DNA of 64,000 bases from CAVVYV01 sp963818205 (GTDB lineage: Bacteria > Actinomycetota > Thermoleophilia > Solirubrobacterales > 70-9), in the NCBI GenBank assembly GCA_963818205.1, contig CAWFRG010000008.1, positions 1-64,000 of the forward strand, written 5' to 3'. The notes under the pieces were generated by a model. The model was not told the origin of the DNA, did not search any database, and worked only from the letters and a program-made list of their open reading frames with translations. The position numbers were made by a program, and so were the translations under genes. Shown here piece after piece: positions 8,464-17,264 of the stretch; position 1 is the first letter of the stretch, and each line of letters begins with the position of its first letter.

Positions 8464-9856
8464 TTAGCTACCGCTGACGTCGCTCGCGAACGCCTCGAAG
8501 GCGGCGACGTAGCGGTCGATGTGCTCCTGCTCGTGGGCGATCGAGAGGGTCCACTCCTCCTCGACCCCCGGGGTCATGAAGATGCCGTGGTTCATGTGGT
8601 AGAGCCAGGCCAGGGTCGATAGTTCGCCGTCGACCTTGGTCAGGTAGTCGCGGTACTCGTAGATCGGCTCCGGGGCGAAGATCACGCAGCCCTTGGCGCC
8701 GAGGCCGTTGGCGTAGGCCGGCAGGCCGTACTTGTCGATCACCTCCTGGCAGCGCTTCAGCAGGGCGTCGTTCGTCGTCTCGAGCTGCTCGTAGGCGTTC
8801 CGGTCGAGGACCTCGGTCAGGGTCGCCTCGGCCGCCGCCATCACCAGCGGGTTGCCGTTGAAGGTGCCGATCTGGTGGACCTTGTCGGAGGCGACCACCT
8901 CGCCGAGCTCGGCGGTCATCCCGATCGCGCCGCCCGGGTAGCCGCCGCAGATCGCCTTCGCCAGGCAGACCATGTCGGGCTGGACACCGAAGCGCTCGGT
9001 GGCACCCCCGTAGGCGATCGTCGCGCCGGTCTTCACCTCGTCGAAGATCAGCTTCGCGCCATGCTCGTCGCAGAGCTCGCGGACCCGCTCCAGGTAGCCC
9101 GGCTTCGGCGGGATGACGTTGATGTTCATCATCGCCGGCTCGATGATCAGGCCGGCGACCTTGCCCTCGTAGCTCTTGAACACGCCCTCCAGGACCTCGG
9201 GGTCGTTGAACGGCACCGGCCGGGTGCGCTCGACGATCGGCTCCGGATAGCCGGCGCCGAAGGGAACGGGGTTGGGGCTCTCGCGGGGCCCGAGCTCGTC
9301 CAGGTCCGGGTAGCAGGAGACCATCACCGCGTCGTGGTGGCCGTCGTAGGAGCCCTCGATCTTGATGATGTAGTCGCGGTCGGTGCTGCCGCGGGCGAGG
9401 TGGATCGCGGACATGGTCGACTCGGTGCCCGAGTTGGTGAAGCGCCACTGCGGCAGACGGAAGCGATCGACCAGGTTCTCGGCGACCGCGATCGAGCCGT
9501 TGGTGGGGGCGGCGAAGTGGGTTCCCAGGTCGTGGCGGGCCTTCACCGCCTTGCCGACCGTCGGGTTGGCGTGCCCGATGCACATCACCCCGAAGCCGTT
9601 GTGGAAGTCGACGTACTCGCTGCCGTCGACGTCCCAGACCAGCGCGCCCTTGCCGCGCTCGATGTAGACCGGCCACGGGTCGTTGAGCTGGAACGAGGAG
9701 GGGACGCCGCCCGGCATCACCTTGCGGGCGCGGTCGAAGTACTGCGCCGAGGTCGGCGTGTGCTCGCGAAAGCGCGCCATCTGCGCCTCGGTCAGCTTGT
9801 TGATCAGCTTGCGGTCGATCTGCCGACTCGCCTTTTGCGGTCTCAAGCTGGGCCAT
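8464..9856 (-). CDS. Class III PLP-dependent aminotransferase, GSA-aminomutase-like (one frameshift)
   Basis: About 463 residues. Fold type I, class III motifs: FHNGFGVMCIGHANP, TNSGTESTMSAIHLAR (PLP phosphate site), KIEGSYDGHHDAVM, LIFDEVKTG (cofactor Asp) and CLAKAICGGYPGGAIG (Schiff-base Lys). This layout is that of glutamate-1-semialdehyde aminomutase and related aspartate-aminotransferase-family enzymes; the substrate is not determined. The true start is ATG 9856, overlapping the MFS stop (TGATG). It gives MAQLETAK, which joins the conserved ASRQIDRKLINKL after a one-base frame change near 9835. It forms an operon with the MFS and acyl-CoA synthetase genes. Confidence 0.85.
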
Positions 9857-11028
9857 CAGCTCTCCTGCGGTCGAGGACTGGCTTCGCCCCCAGCGTATCG
9901 GGGGATGAACCTCGCGCTCAGCGCGGCGCAGGCGAGCGAGCAGGCGCAGGCGAGATAGAAGGCGGCGCTGTAGCCGCCCAGGGCAGCGGCCGCGCCGACC
10001 GCCGGCGAGCCGGTCAGCATGCCGAGGTCGAAGCTGGCGGTGAAGGTGCCCATCGCGGCGCCGCGGCGCTCCGGGACCACCCGGTCGACCGCGAGCAGGG
10101 AGAGCGACGGGAAGAGCAGCGAGAAGGCGGCGCCCATCCCGATCGCGCCGATGATCACCACCGGCAGCGACTCGGCGGCGCCGAGCAGCAGGAGGCCGAG
10201 GGCTTCGATCAGGGCCGCGCCGACCGCGCACCGCGCCGCCCCGATCCGGTCCGGGAGGCCGCCGGCCACGAGGCGGGTGGCGACGACGGTGCCGGCGAAC
10301 ACGCTGAACACCTCGGCGCCGTGGCCGATCCCGCGCTGGTCGAGGCTGAGGACGATGAAGGCGGAGACGGCGGCGAAGCCGACCACGCTGAGGGCGAAGG
10401 TGCCGCCGGGGCCGAGCGCCTCCCGGGAGATGAACGGCCCGCGGGAGCGCTCGCCGCCGACCACAGGTGCCTCCGGCAGCCGCGAGGCGATCACGGCGCC
10501 GAGCAGAGGCGCCCCGCAGGCGAACGCCCAGACCAGGTTGAAGCCGCCGGCATCCTGGAGCAGGACCCCGATCGGCGGCCCGAGGGTGAGACCGGTCCAG
10601 ATCGCGAGGCCATAGAGGCCGATCATCCGCCCGCGGCGCTCCTCCGGGGCCATGTCGACGTTCCAGGCCGAGCCCGCGGTGAACACGGTTCCCTCGCCCG
10701 CCCCGAGGAAGAAGCGGGCGACGAGGAGGCCGGGGATCCCGGCCGGGACGAAGTAGAGGGCGCCGGCGATCGCGGCGAGGAAGGCGCCGCCGATCACCGT
10801 CGGCTTTCGGCCGCGGCGGTCGGCGAGGTTGCCGGCGATCGGCCGGCAGACGATCCCGGTGAGCGCGAAGGCGCCGGTGACGATCCCGACCTCGAGGTCG
10901 CTGCCGCCGAGCTCGTCCTTGACGAAGTGCGGCAGCACCGGCAGGGTCGCCCCGACCGCCAGCAGGCCGAGGTTGGTGACGATGAAGATCCCTGCAAAGG
11001 ACGCCCAAGGAGAGCGCGAGGAGGACAT
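9856..11028 (-). CDS. MFS transporter
   Basis: 390 residues, intact. The hydrophobic profile fits twelve membrane helices. Helix 1 is FAGIFIVTNLGLLAVGATL, and the loop between helices 2 and 3 holds GNLADRRGRKPTVIGG, the classic MFS motif A. The second half carries a related pattern around AGGLPDRIGAARCAVG. The cargo is unknown. It lies between the acyl-CoA synthetase (9 bases upstream) and the aminotransferase (1-base overlap), so the three are probably co-transcribed. The unit may import or export an amino or acid compound that the two enzymes act on. Confidence 0.88.
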   Translation of the reverse strand: MSSSRSPWASFAGIFIVTNLGLLAVGATLPVLPHFVKDELGGSDLEVGIVTGAFALTGIVCRPIAGNLADRRGRKPTVIGGAFLAAIAGALYFVPAGIPGLLVARFFLGAGEGTVFTAGSAWNVDMAPEERRGRMIGLYGLAIWTGLTLGPPIGVLLQDAGGFNLVWAFACGAPLLGAVIASRLPEAPVVGGERSRGPFISREALGPGGTFALSVVGFAAVSAFIVLSLDQRGIGHGAEVFSVFAGTVVATRLVAGGLPDRIGAARCAVGAALIEALGLLLLGAAESLPVVIIGAIGMGAAFSLLFPSLSLLAVDRVVPERRGAAMGTFTASFDLGMLTGSPAVGAAAALGGYSAAFYLACACSLACAALSARFIPRYAGGEASPRPQES

Positions 11029-11037
11029 CCGGCGAGA

Positions 11038-12493
11038 CTAGTGGGCGGGCTCGCCCCTGAGCTCGTTGCGCTTGATCTTGCCGCTCGGGGTCTTCGGCAG
11101 CTCCTCGGCGAACTCGACGATCCGCGGGTACTTGTAGGGGGCGGTCTCGGCCTGGACGTGCTCCTGAAGCTCCTCGGCGAGTTGCTCGGACGGCTGCCCG
11201 TCGCGGAGGACGACGATCGCCCGGACCACCGAGCCCCGCTCCTCGTCGGGGGCAGCGACCGCCGCCGCCTCCGCCACCTTCGGGTGGGAGACCAGCGCCG
11301 ACTCGACCTCGAAGGGGCCGATCCGGTAGCCGGCCGAGAGGATGATGTCGTCCTCGCGGCCCTCGAACCAGAGGTAGCCGTCCTCGTCTTCGCGGACGTG
11401 GTCGCCGGTCGGCCACCACTCGCCCTCGAACGGCTCGTCGCCCAGGTAGTGGCTGAAGAAGGTGGGGACGGTCTCCGGGCGGACCTCGAGCTCGCCCTCG
11501 TTCGACCCGGACCTCGATTCCCGGCAGCGGCCGGCCCATCGAGCCATCTCTCGCCGGGTCGTCCTCGTCGGGCCGCATCCCGGCCACCGGGCCGGTCTCG
11601 GTCTGCCCGTAGCCGTCGCCGATCGCAAGCTTCATCTCGCTCCGGAAGTGCCGGATCACCTCGGGGTTGAGTGGCTCCCCGGCCGATACCAGGCGCCGCA
11701 GCGAGCCGATCCGGCGCAGCTCGGTCCGCTTGGCGAGCATCCGGTACTCGGTCGGCGCCTGGCAGAGGACGTTGACGCCCTCGCGCTCGATCAGCTCGAG
11801 GCGCTCGGCCGGGTCGAAGCGGGCGTCGTGGATCAGCGCCGCCGCCCCCCGCAGCCATGGAGCGATGAAGACGTTGCGAGTCGACTTCGACCAGCCGGGG
11901 GCCGCGGTGCACCAGGCGAGGTCGCCCTTCTCGGCGCCGACCCAGTGCTCGGCCTGAAGGCGCTGGCCGGTCAGGTAGCGCTGCGGATAGACGACCCCGC
12001 GCGGTTCGCCGGTGGTCCCAGAGGTGAAGATGATCACCGCCGGGTCGTCGGGATCGAGCCCGGCGATGTCGGCGGGGGTCTCCTGGGCACGGTCCTCGTC
12101 GAGGACATCGGCGACCTCGTCCAGGGTCATCGCCGGCACCCCGTCGGGCAGCTCGCCGAGCAGCCGCTCCTCGCCGATGCAGAGCCTCGGAGCAGCGGCC
12201 CGGGCTCGCAGCTCCAGGTCCTTGCGGCGAAGCTGCGGGTTGCAGGGCAGCGCCACCGCCCCCATCCGGAAGCAGGCGAGCATCGCCAGCACCCACTCGA
12301 TCCGGCTGCCGACCAGGGTCATCACCGCGTCGCCGCGCTCGACCCCGCGCGCCGCGATCGCCCCGGAGAGGCCGGCGCTTCGGGCGATCAGCTCGCCCAT
12401 GTGCCAGTCGCGGCTCTCACCGTCGGCGCTCACCGCCACCACCGCCAGCCTCGACGCCGGGGAGCGCTCCATCACGTCCTCGATGAAGTTCAC
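11038..12493 (-). CDS. AMP-dependent acyl-CoA synthetase (one frameshift)
   Basis: About 485 residues. Activates a carboxylic acid with ATP and CoA. Motifs in order: FTSGTTGEPRG (phosphate loop), GDGYGQTETG, WPTGDHVREDEDGYLWFEGREDD, ILSAGYRIGPFEVE and TPSGKIKRNEL with the adenylation lysine. The frame changes once near 11505, between VRVERG and NEGELEVRPE. The start is probably GTG 12493 (VNFIEDVMER). The size and motif set resemble medium-chain or acetoacetyl-type synthetases; the substrate is undetermined. First gene of the unit with the MFS and aminotransferase. Divergent from the enoyl-CoA hydratase gene. Confidence 0.87.
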
Positions 12494-12574
12494 GGGGCCG
12501 CAGTCTGCCGAAGCGACCAGGAGATAGTCTCCGCCGCGCAGACGGAGGTCCTCCGGGTCTCGAGAGGAGCCAGG

Positions 12575-13350
12575 ATGGCGAAGGCGGAGTTCAGCTCGGA
12601 CGGCGCGGTCGGGGAGATCGTGATCTCGGACCCACCGCTCAACCTCTTCGGCCTCGAGCTCTCGCGCGACCTCGCGAGCGCCGCAACCGAGGCCCGCGAC
12701 AGTGCCGCCCGCGCGATCCTGATCCGTGCCGATGGGGACAACTTTTCGGCCGGAGCGAACGTGGAGATGTTCCTCGACCGCGATGAGGCGGCGGCCCGCG
12801 AGCTGATCGAGGAGTTCATGCCGGCGATCAGGCGGTTCGCCGAGATCGAGGTGCCCACCGTCGCCGCCGTCCAGGGGCTGTGCCTTGCCGCCGGGCTCGA
12901 GGTGGCGCTGAGCTGTGATCTGATCTGGGCGGAGGAGGGCTCTCAGCTCGGGCTGGTCGAGGGGGTGATCGGCGCCACCCCGTTCGGCGGCGGCACCCAG
13001 CGGCTGGTCGCCCGGGCCGGAGCCGGCCGGGCCGCGGAGGCGGTGCTCACCGCCCGCCCCTACCCGGCGGAGACGATGCTCGACTGGGGAGTCGTCAACC
13101 GGGTGCTGCCGGGCGGCCGACCTGCTGGAGAAGACTCGGTCCTTCGTCGGGCGCCTCGCCGCCGGCCCGACCCTCGCCCACGCCGCAACCAAGCGGATGA
13201 TCCGGCTGGCGGTGGACGAGGGAGTCGAGGCCGCCGACGAGGCCCTGCCCGGAGGCGGGAGCGAAGGTGATGGCGAGCGAGGACCTTCAGAACGGCGCGC
13301 GGACCCTGATCGAGAAGGGGCCGGGGAACGCCACCTTCGAGGGCCGCTGA
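12575..13350 (+). CDS. Enoyl-CoA hydratase/isomerase family protein (frameshifted)
   Basis: About 258 residues. Crotonase fold: NFSAGANVEMF (oxyanion-hole strand), VQGLCLAAGLEVALSCDLIWAEE, and LVEGVIGATPFGGGTQRL with the catalytic acid region. The C-terminal helices read LLEKTRSFVGRLAAGPTLAHAATKRMI and NGARTLIEKGPGNATFEGR after frame changes near 13115 and 13245. It may hydrate crotonyl-CoA-type substrates or isomerise enoyl-CoAs. It would then connect 3-hydroxybutyryl-CoA (hbd at 55.9 kb) with crotonyl-CoA for Ccr, but substrate assignment is inference. It diverges from the acyl-CoA synthetase. Confidence 0.85.
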
Positions 13351-13397
13351 GCCGCAGCGAAAGCCCGACGGTCGGCGCATGAAAATTTGGGGCACCG

Positions 13398-13932
13398 TCA
13401 ACGGACGACGCCGCAGCGTGTGGCGAAGCAGTCGGCCCAGCTCGGGATAGAAGCGGGTACGCGGGATCGAGCGGAAGAGGTCGCGCACCCATTCGCGTGA
13501 GAGCCCAAAGCGGACGCGGCCGGCCAAGACTTCGATCAGGTCGGCGCGCCGGATCAGCTCGACCTCGGCGCCGCGCTGCCACTGGGAGCGGAGCTGGTGG
13601 TGGCATTCGATCGCGTCGGAGCACAGCCTGATGCGCTGCTCCTCCCAGCCGTGGCCGCGCAGCAGCTCAGTGGCGAACTCCGCGCCTTCTCGGACGTAGA
13701 CGCCCCCGCTCGAGATCGAGTCGTATATGCCGATGTCGTGCAGCAGGCCGACGACCAGCAGCAACTCCCGATCGACCTCGAGCTCGCGGGCGGTGGCAAG
13801 CCGGTCGGCGATCAGGAAGGTCCGCAGGCCGTGGCGTTCCATCGGTCCGTCGCGCTCCCCGGTCGCGTTGCGAAGCGCGGCCAGCGCCTCGCGCTCGGTC
13901 TCGGTTCGGGCGAGTTGCTCGGCGTTGGTCAC
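13398..13932 (-). CDS. HD-domain protein, putative metal phosphohydrolase
   Basis: About 178 residues. The HD superfamily pattern is visible: the first His in MERHGLRTFLIADRL, the HD pair in VVGLLHDIGIYD and further histidines in SDAIECHHQLR. These residues bind metal in phosphohydrolases acting on nucleotides or related phosphates. The substrate is unknown. The open frame runs on past 13400 over the antisense of the hydratase gene. A TGA at 13398-13400 is reached if one base is corrected after HTLRRRP, and I take that as the likely end. It starts 15 bases after the ferredoxin stop and is probably the last gene of that operon. Confidence 0.7.
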
Positions 13933-13947
13933 AGCCGCCGTTCCTGC

Positions 13948-14202
13948 TCAGCGCTTCAGCTCGGTGCCGTCGTAGAGCTTCTTGACGACGACGGTGCCCG
14001 GCGGTGCGGCCTCGATGCAGAGCTCGCAGAGGACGCACTCGTCGAGGTTCTCGGCGACGGTCTCGACCCTGCCGTTCTCAGAGGTGAAGATGTCCACCGG
14101 GCAGACCTCCTCCAGCTTTCTCGCCAGCTCGGCGTCGCCGGCGACCTCGCCGGAGACCTCGACGTCGATGAAGACTCCGTTCTGAGGCTTCGTCTCCGGC
14201 AT
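13948..14202 (-). CDS. Ferredoxin, FixX-like single-cluster type
   Basis: 84 residues, intact. Electron carrier with one predicted [4Fe-4S] cluster. The ligands are CPVDIFTSENG (first Cys) and DECVLCELCIEAAPP (three Cys). The phrasing CPVDIF ... C-x2-C-x2-C ... APPGTVVVKKLYDG resembles FixX-like ferredoxins that serve flavoprotein dehydrogenases. No second CxxxCP cluster is present. ATG 14202 overlaps the stop of the upstream ligase alpha subunit (TGATG), so it is translationally coupled. The redox partner is not in the operon; the acyl-CoA dehydrogenase system is one candidate. Confidence 0.85.
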   Translation of the reverse strand: MPETKPQNGVFIDVEVSGEVAGDAELARKLEEVCPVDIFTSENGRVETVAENLDECVLCELCIEAAPPGTVVVKKLYDGTELKR

Positions 14203-15150
14203 CAGGCTCCAGCACTTCTCGCGCTCGCAGGCTCGGGCTCGGCTCCGAGGCGCTCCTTGACGGCCTCTGGGATCTCGTCGATCCGCTCGACCACCGGGAT
14301 CCCGGCCGCCTCCAGCCGGGCGATCTTCTGGGTCGCGGAGTCCTCGGCGCCCTCGACGATCGTGCCGGCGTGGCCGAAGCTCATCCCCTGCATCTCCTCG
14401 TCGTCCATGAACTTGCCGGCCATGAAGGCGACGATCGGCAGCCGCGAGTCCGCCTGCTCTCGCCAGTCGACCAGTTCGGCCTCCATCCGCCCGCCGGGCT
14501 CGGTGTAGATCACGATCGCCTCCGTCTGCCTCGTCCTCCTCGAACAGGGGCATCAGCTCGGCGTAGGTGGAGCCGATGATCGCGTCGCCGCCGATCGAGA
14601 CCGCGGTGGAGACGCCGAGGCCGGCGGCGGTCAGCGAGGAGGAGATTTCGGTGGTCATCCCACCCGAGCGGGACATCACCCCGACCGGGCCGGGCGCGTA
14701 GGCCTTGGCGGCGTCCTTGGCGGGGCCGCCGATCCCGCCCATCTTGCTGACGCCGGGGGCGATGATCCCGAGGCAGTTGGGGCCGATGATCCGGGCGCCG
14801 CGGAGGCCGGCGAGCTCGACCATCTCGGCGACGTCGCGGCGGGGGATCCGCTCGGTCACCACGACGATCAACCTGATTTCGTTCTCGATCGCCTCGAAGA
14901 CGGCGTCCTTGGTGAAGGCGGGGGGGACGGTGACCACCGAGCCGTCGATCGGCCGGCCGTGGTTCTCGACCGCCTGGGCGACGGTGTCGAAGACGGGGAC
15001 GCCGTGGACCTCGCGGCCCTTCCGCCCGGGGGTGACCCCGCCGACCACCTTGGAGCCGTAGTCGAGGCACTCCTTGGTCAGGTTGACCGCCTCGCGCCCG
15101 GTGATTCCCTGGACGATGAAGGTGAAGTCCTCGCTCAGCAGGATGCTCAC
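14202..15150 (-). CDS. sucD: ADP-forming acid-CoA ligase, alpha subunit (SucD-like; one frameshift)
   Basis: About 316 residues. Alpha subunit of a succinyl-CoA synthetase-type ligase. The CoA-binding Rossmann part has FIVQGITGREAVNLTKE, VGGVTPGRKGREVHGVPVF and IIGPNCLGIIAPG. GVMSRSGGMTTEISSSL follows. The phosphohistidine site is MSFGHAGTIVEGAEDSA. The frame changes near 14515. GTG 15150 overlaps the sucC stop (GTGA). The usual reaction is succinate + CoA + NTP. The related malate-CoA ligase (MtkAB) would also fit beside a malyl-CoA lyase gene 4 kb away, and sequence alone does not decide. Confidence 0.87.
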
Positions 15151-16362
15151 GTTGCGCCCCCTTGGACCTTCGCGACCGCCTCGCCGGCCGCGTCCCACAT
15201 CGAGACGGAGCGATCCTTGAACTCGATCCCGTACCTGTTGAGGATCTTCGCCCCCTCCTCCTCCCAGGCGCCCGGGATCCGGAAAACGGCGATCGTCTCG
15301 GCCGGGTCCTTGCCCAGCTCCAGGCAGGCCTTGATCACTCCGCGGGCGACGATGTCGACCCTGGTGTTGGAGACGATCGACATCATCACCGCGATCTTCT
15401 CGACCCCGTCCTTCTTCAGGACCTCCATGGCGAGACCCTTGGACTTGGCGACCGAGGGGTTGCCGCCGATCTCGGCGTAGTTGGCGGGCTTGCCGCCCTG
15501 GCTGCGGACGGCGTCGGTGAGGGTCAGCGATCCTCCCCCGGCGCCGATCACGAGGCCGAGGTTCCCCTCGAAGCCGTGGTCCTTGCCCTGGATCACGCCG
15601 CGGTGGTCGGCCTCGTCGATCGCCTTCACGTTGCGCTCGAACTCCGAGGGCTCATAGAGCTCGCGCGGCTCCTCGAGCTCGACGCCGAGCTCGGCGAGGA
15701 CCTTCTGGTGGCGGCCGACCGCCTCGTCCTCCATCTCCATGTGGGCGTCGAGGGCGACGAAGGATCCGTCGGAGAGCCGGGCCAGCGGGTTGATCTCGGC
15801 CAGGGTCATGTCGTAGTCGCGCTGGAGCTGGGCGAGGCGGGCGAGCACCGGGGTGGCGCGGGTGAGCTCGCGGCCGGTCATCCCGACGGCCGCGACGACC
15901 TCCTTGGCGCGAAAGTCGGGGATCGGGCTGCAGATTGGAGAGGTGGCCGCGGCCGACGTGGTCGGGGTGCTTCTCGGCGACCTCCTCGATGTCGATCCCG
16001 CCCATGTCGCTGAACAGCATCATCGGCCGCTTCGCCCGTCCGTCCCAGAGCACCGCGGCGTAGTACTCCTGCTCGACCTCGGCCTTCGGGTCGACCAGGA
16101 CGCCGACCGGCATGTGGCCGCCGATCTCGAGCTCGAGGATGTCCTTGGCGTGGGCTTCCGCCTCCTCCGGGGTGTCGGCGAACTTGACCCCGCCCGCCTT
16201 CATCCGCCCGCCGGTCAGCACCTGCGACTTGATCACGGTCGGCCCGCCGATCTTCTCGGCGGCCTCCCTCGCCTCGTCGGCCGTCTTGCAGAAGCCGTAC
16301 TCGGTCACCGGGATCCCGGCGCGCTCGACTATGCGGCGCGACTCGTACTCGTAGAAGCGCAT
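15147..16362 (-). CDS. sucC: ADP-forming acid-CoA ligase, beta subunit (SucC-like; one frameshift)
   Basis: About 405 residues. ATP-grasp subunit. The N-terminus MRFYEYESRRIVERAGIPV matches the start of SucC-like ATP-grasp domains. It is followed by GPTVIKSQVLTGGRMKAGGVKF (nucleotide loop) and DMGGIDIEEVAEKHP. After a frame change near 15935 come MTLAEINPLARL and GNLGLVIGAGGGSLTLTDAV, and then NYAEIGGNPS of the CoA-ligase domain. It is first in the operon with sucD, ferredoxin and the HD gene. It diverges from the Usp gene 39 bases away. Substrate: succinate is the default; malate is possible. Confidence 0.87.
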
Positions 16363-16401
16363 GCGCGGCGGGAGGCTACCGGGGGCTTAGGCTCTTGGGC
16401 C

Positions 16402-17214
16402 GTGCCAGAGCCGCTCTATCCCAAGGTCGTCTGCGGCTATCAGGAGACCGAACCCGGCGAGGACGCCCGCGTCCTCGCGGAGCGGGTGGTGGAACGCGAC
16501 GGCGGCGAGCTTGACGTGGTCCACGTCGAGAAGGGCTCTCCCGCCGAAGTCCTGCGGGAGCTGGCCGAGAAGGGAGAGGCCGACCTGATCGTGCTCGGCT
16601 CCACCCACCGGGCGGCGCTCGGGTTCGTGGCGCCAGGCAGCGTCGCCGAGCACCTGCTGAGGGGCGCTCGCTGCCGGCTGATAATTGCGCCAAAGGGCTA
16701 CGCGCGGGCGCGGGCGATGCTGGTTGCCGAGCGCGCCGGCGAGGAGGCTGACGACGTCCCCAGCGGAACCCCGCTGCCGAAGCTTCGCTACGAGGCGAGG
16801 GTGATGGCGGTGGGCTTCGACGGCGGAGCGGAGTCGCAGGCGGCTCTCGACGAGGCTGTCGTGCTGGCGGAGCGCTTCGGGGTGTCGATCCGGGTGATCG
16901 GGGTGGCGACACCCGTCCCGGCTCCAGCTCCCGGAGTGGTCGGCGCAGCGCCGCCGCCCGAGGCCGGCGCCGATTTCCAGAGCCGCCTCAACGACGCCGT
17001 CGCCGAGCTCCCCGACGAGGTTCGGGCGCTTCCGATCTACGAGAAGGGCGATCCGGTTGCGAAGCTGCTCGAGCATGCCGCCGAGGGGGTGGACCTGCTG
17101 GTGCTCGGCTCGCGTGGCTACGGCCCGGTGCTGAGGCTGATCGCCGGCAGCGTCTCGGTCCGGGTGATCCGAAAGGCTCCGTGCCCGGTCCTGATCGTTC
17201 CCCGCCCGGGCTAG
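16402..17214 (+). CDS. Tandem universal stress protein, first domain shortened
   Basis: 270 residues, intact, GTG start at 16402. The second half (from about residue 130) is a full UspA fold ending VDLLVLGSRGYGPVLRLIAGSVSVRVIRKAPCPVLIVP, which contains the ATP-binding pattern G-x2-G-x9-GS. The first half is only about 95 residues. It keeps the C-terminal motif ADLIVLGSTHRAALGFVAPGSVAEHLLRGARCRLIIAP, but the stretch between strand 1 (PKVVCGYQ) and the last helix is much reduced. Such proteins bind nucleotides and respond to stress; the exact role is unknown. It lies between the ligase operon and PEPCK. Confidence 0.85.
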   Translation: MPEPLYPKVVCGYQETEPGEDARVLAERVVERDGGELDVVHVEKGSPAEVLRELAEKGEADLIVLGSTHRAALGFVAPGSVAEHLLRGARCRLIIAPKGYARARAMLVAERAGEEADDVPSGTPLPKLRYEARVMAVGFDGGAESQAALDEAVVLAERFGVSIRVIGVATPVPAPAPGVVGAAPPPEAGADFQSRLNDAVAELPDEVRALPIYEKGDPVAKLLEHAAEGVDLLVLGSRGYGPVLRLIAGSVSVRVIRKAPCPVLIVPRPG

Positions 17215-17264
17215 CTGTGAAAACATCTCGCCCCCGGCAGGGAAATCGTTGATCAATCAAGGAG

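Noticed and set aside
8468..13624. A single open frame of more than 1700 codons on the minus strand
   Set aside because: It joins shadow frames across the aminotransferase, MFS and synthetase genes. Composition is dominated by Arg, Pro and Gly, and only one stretch (the synthetase) matches a real family. High GC removes stop codons from the other frames.
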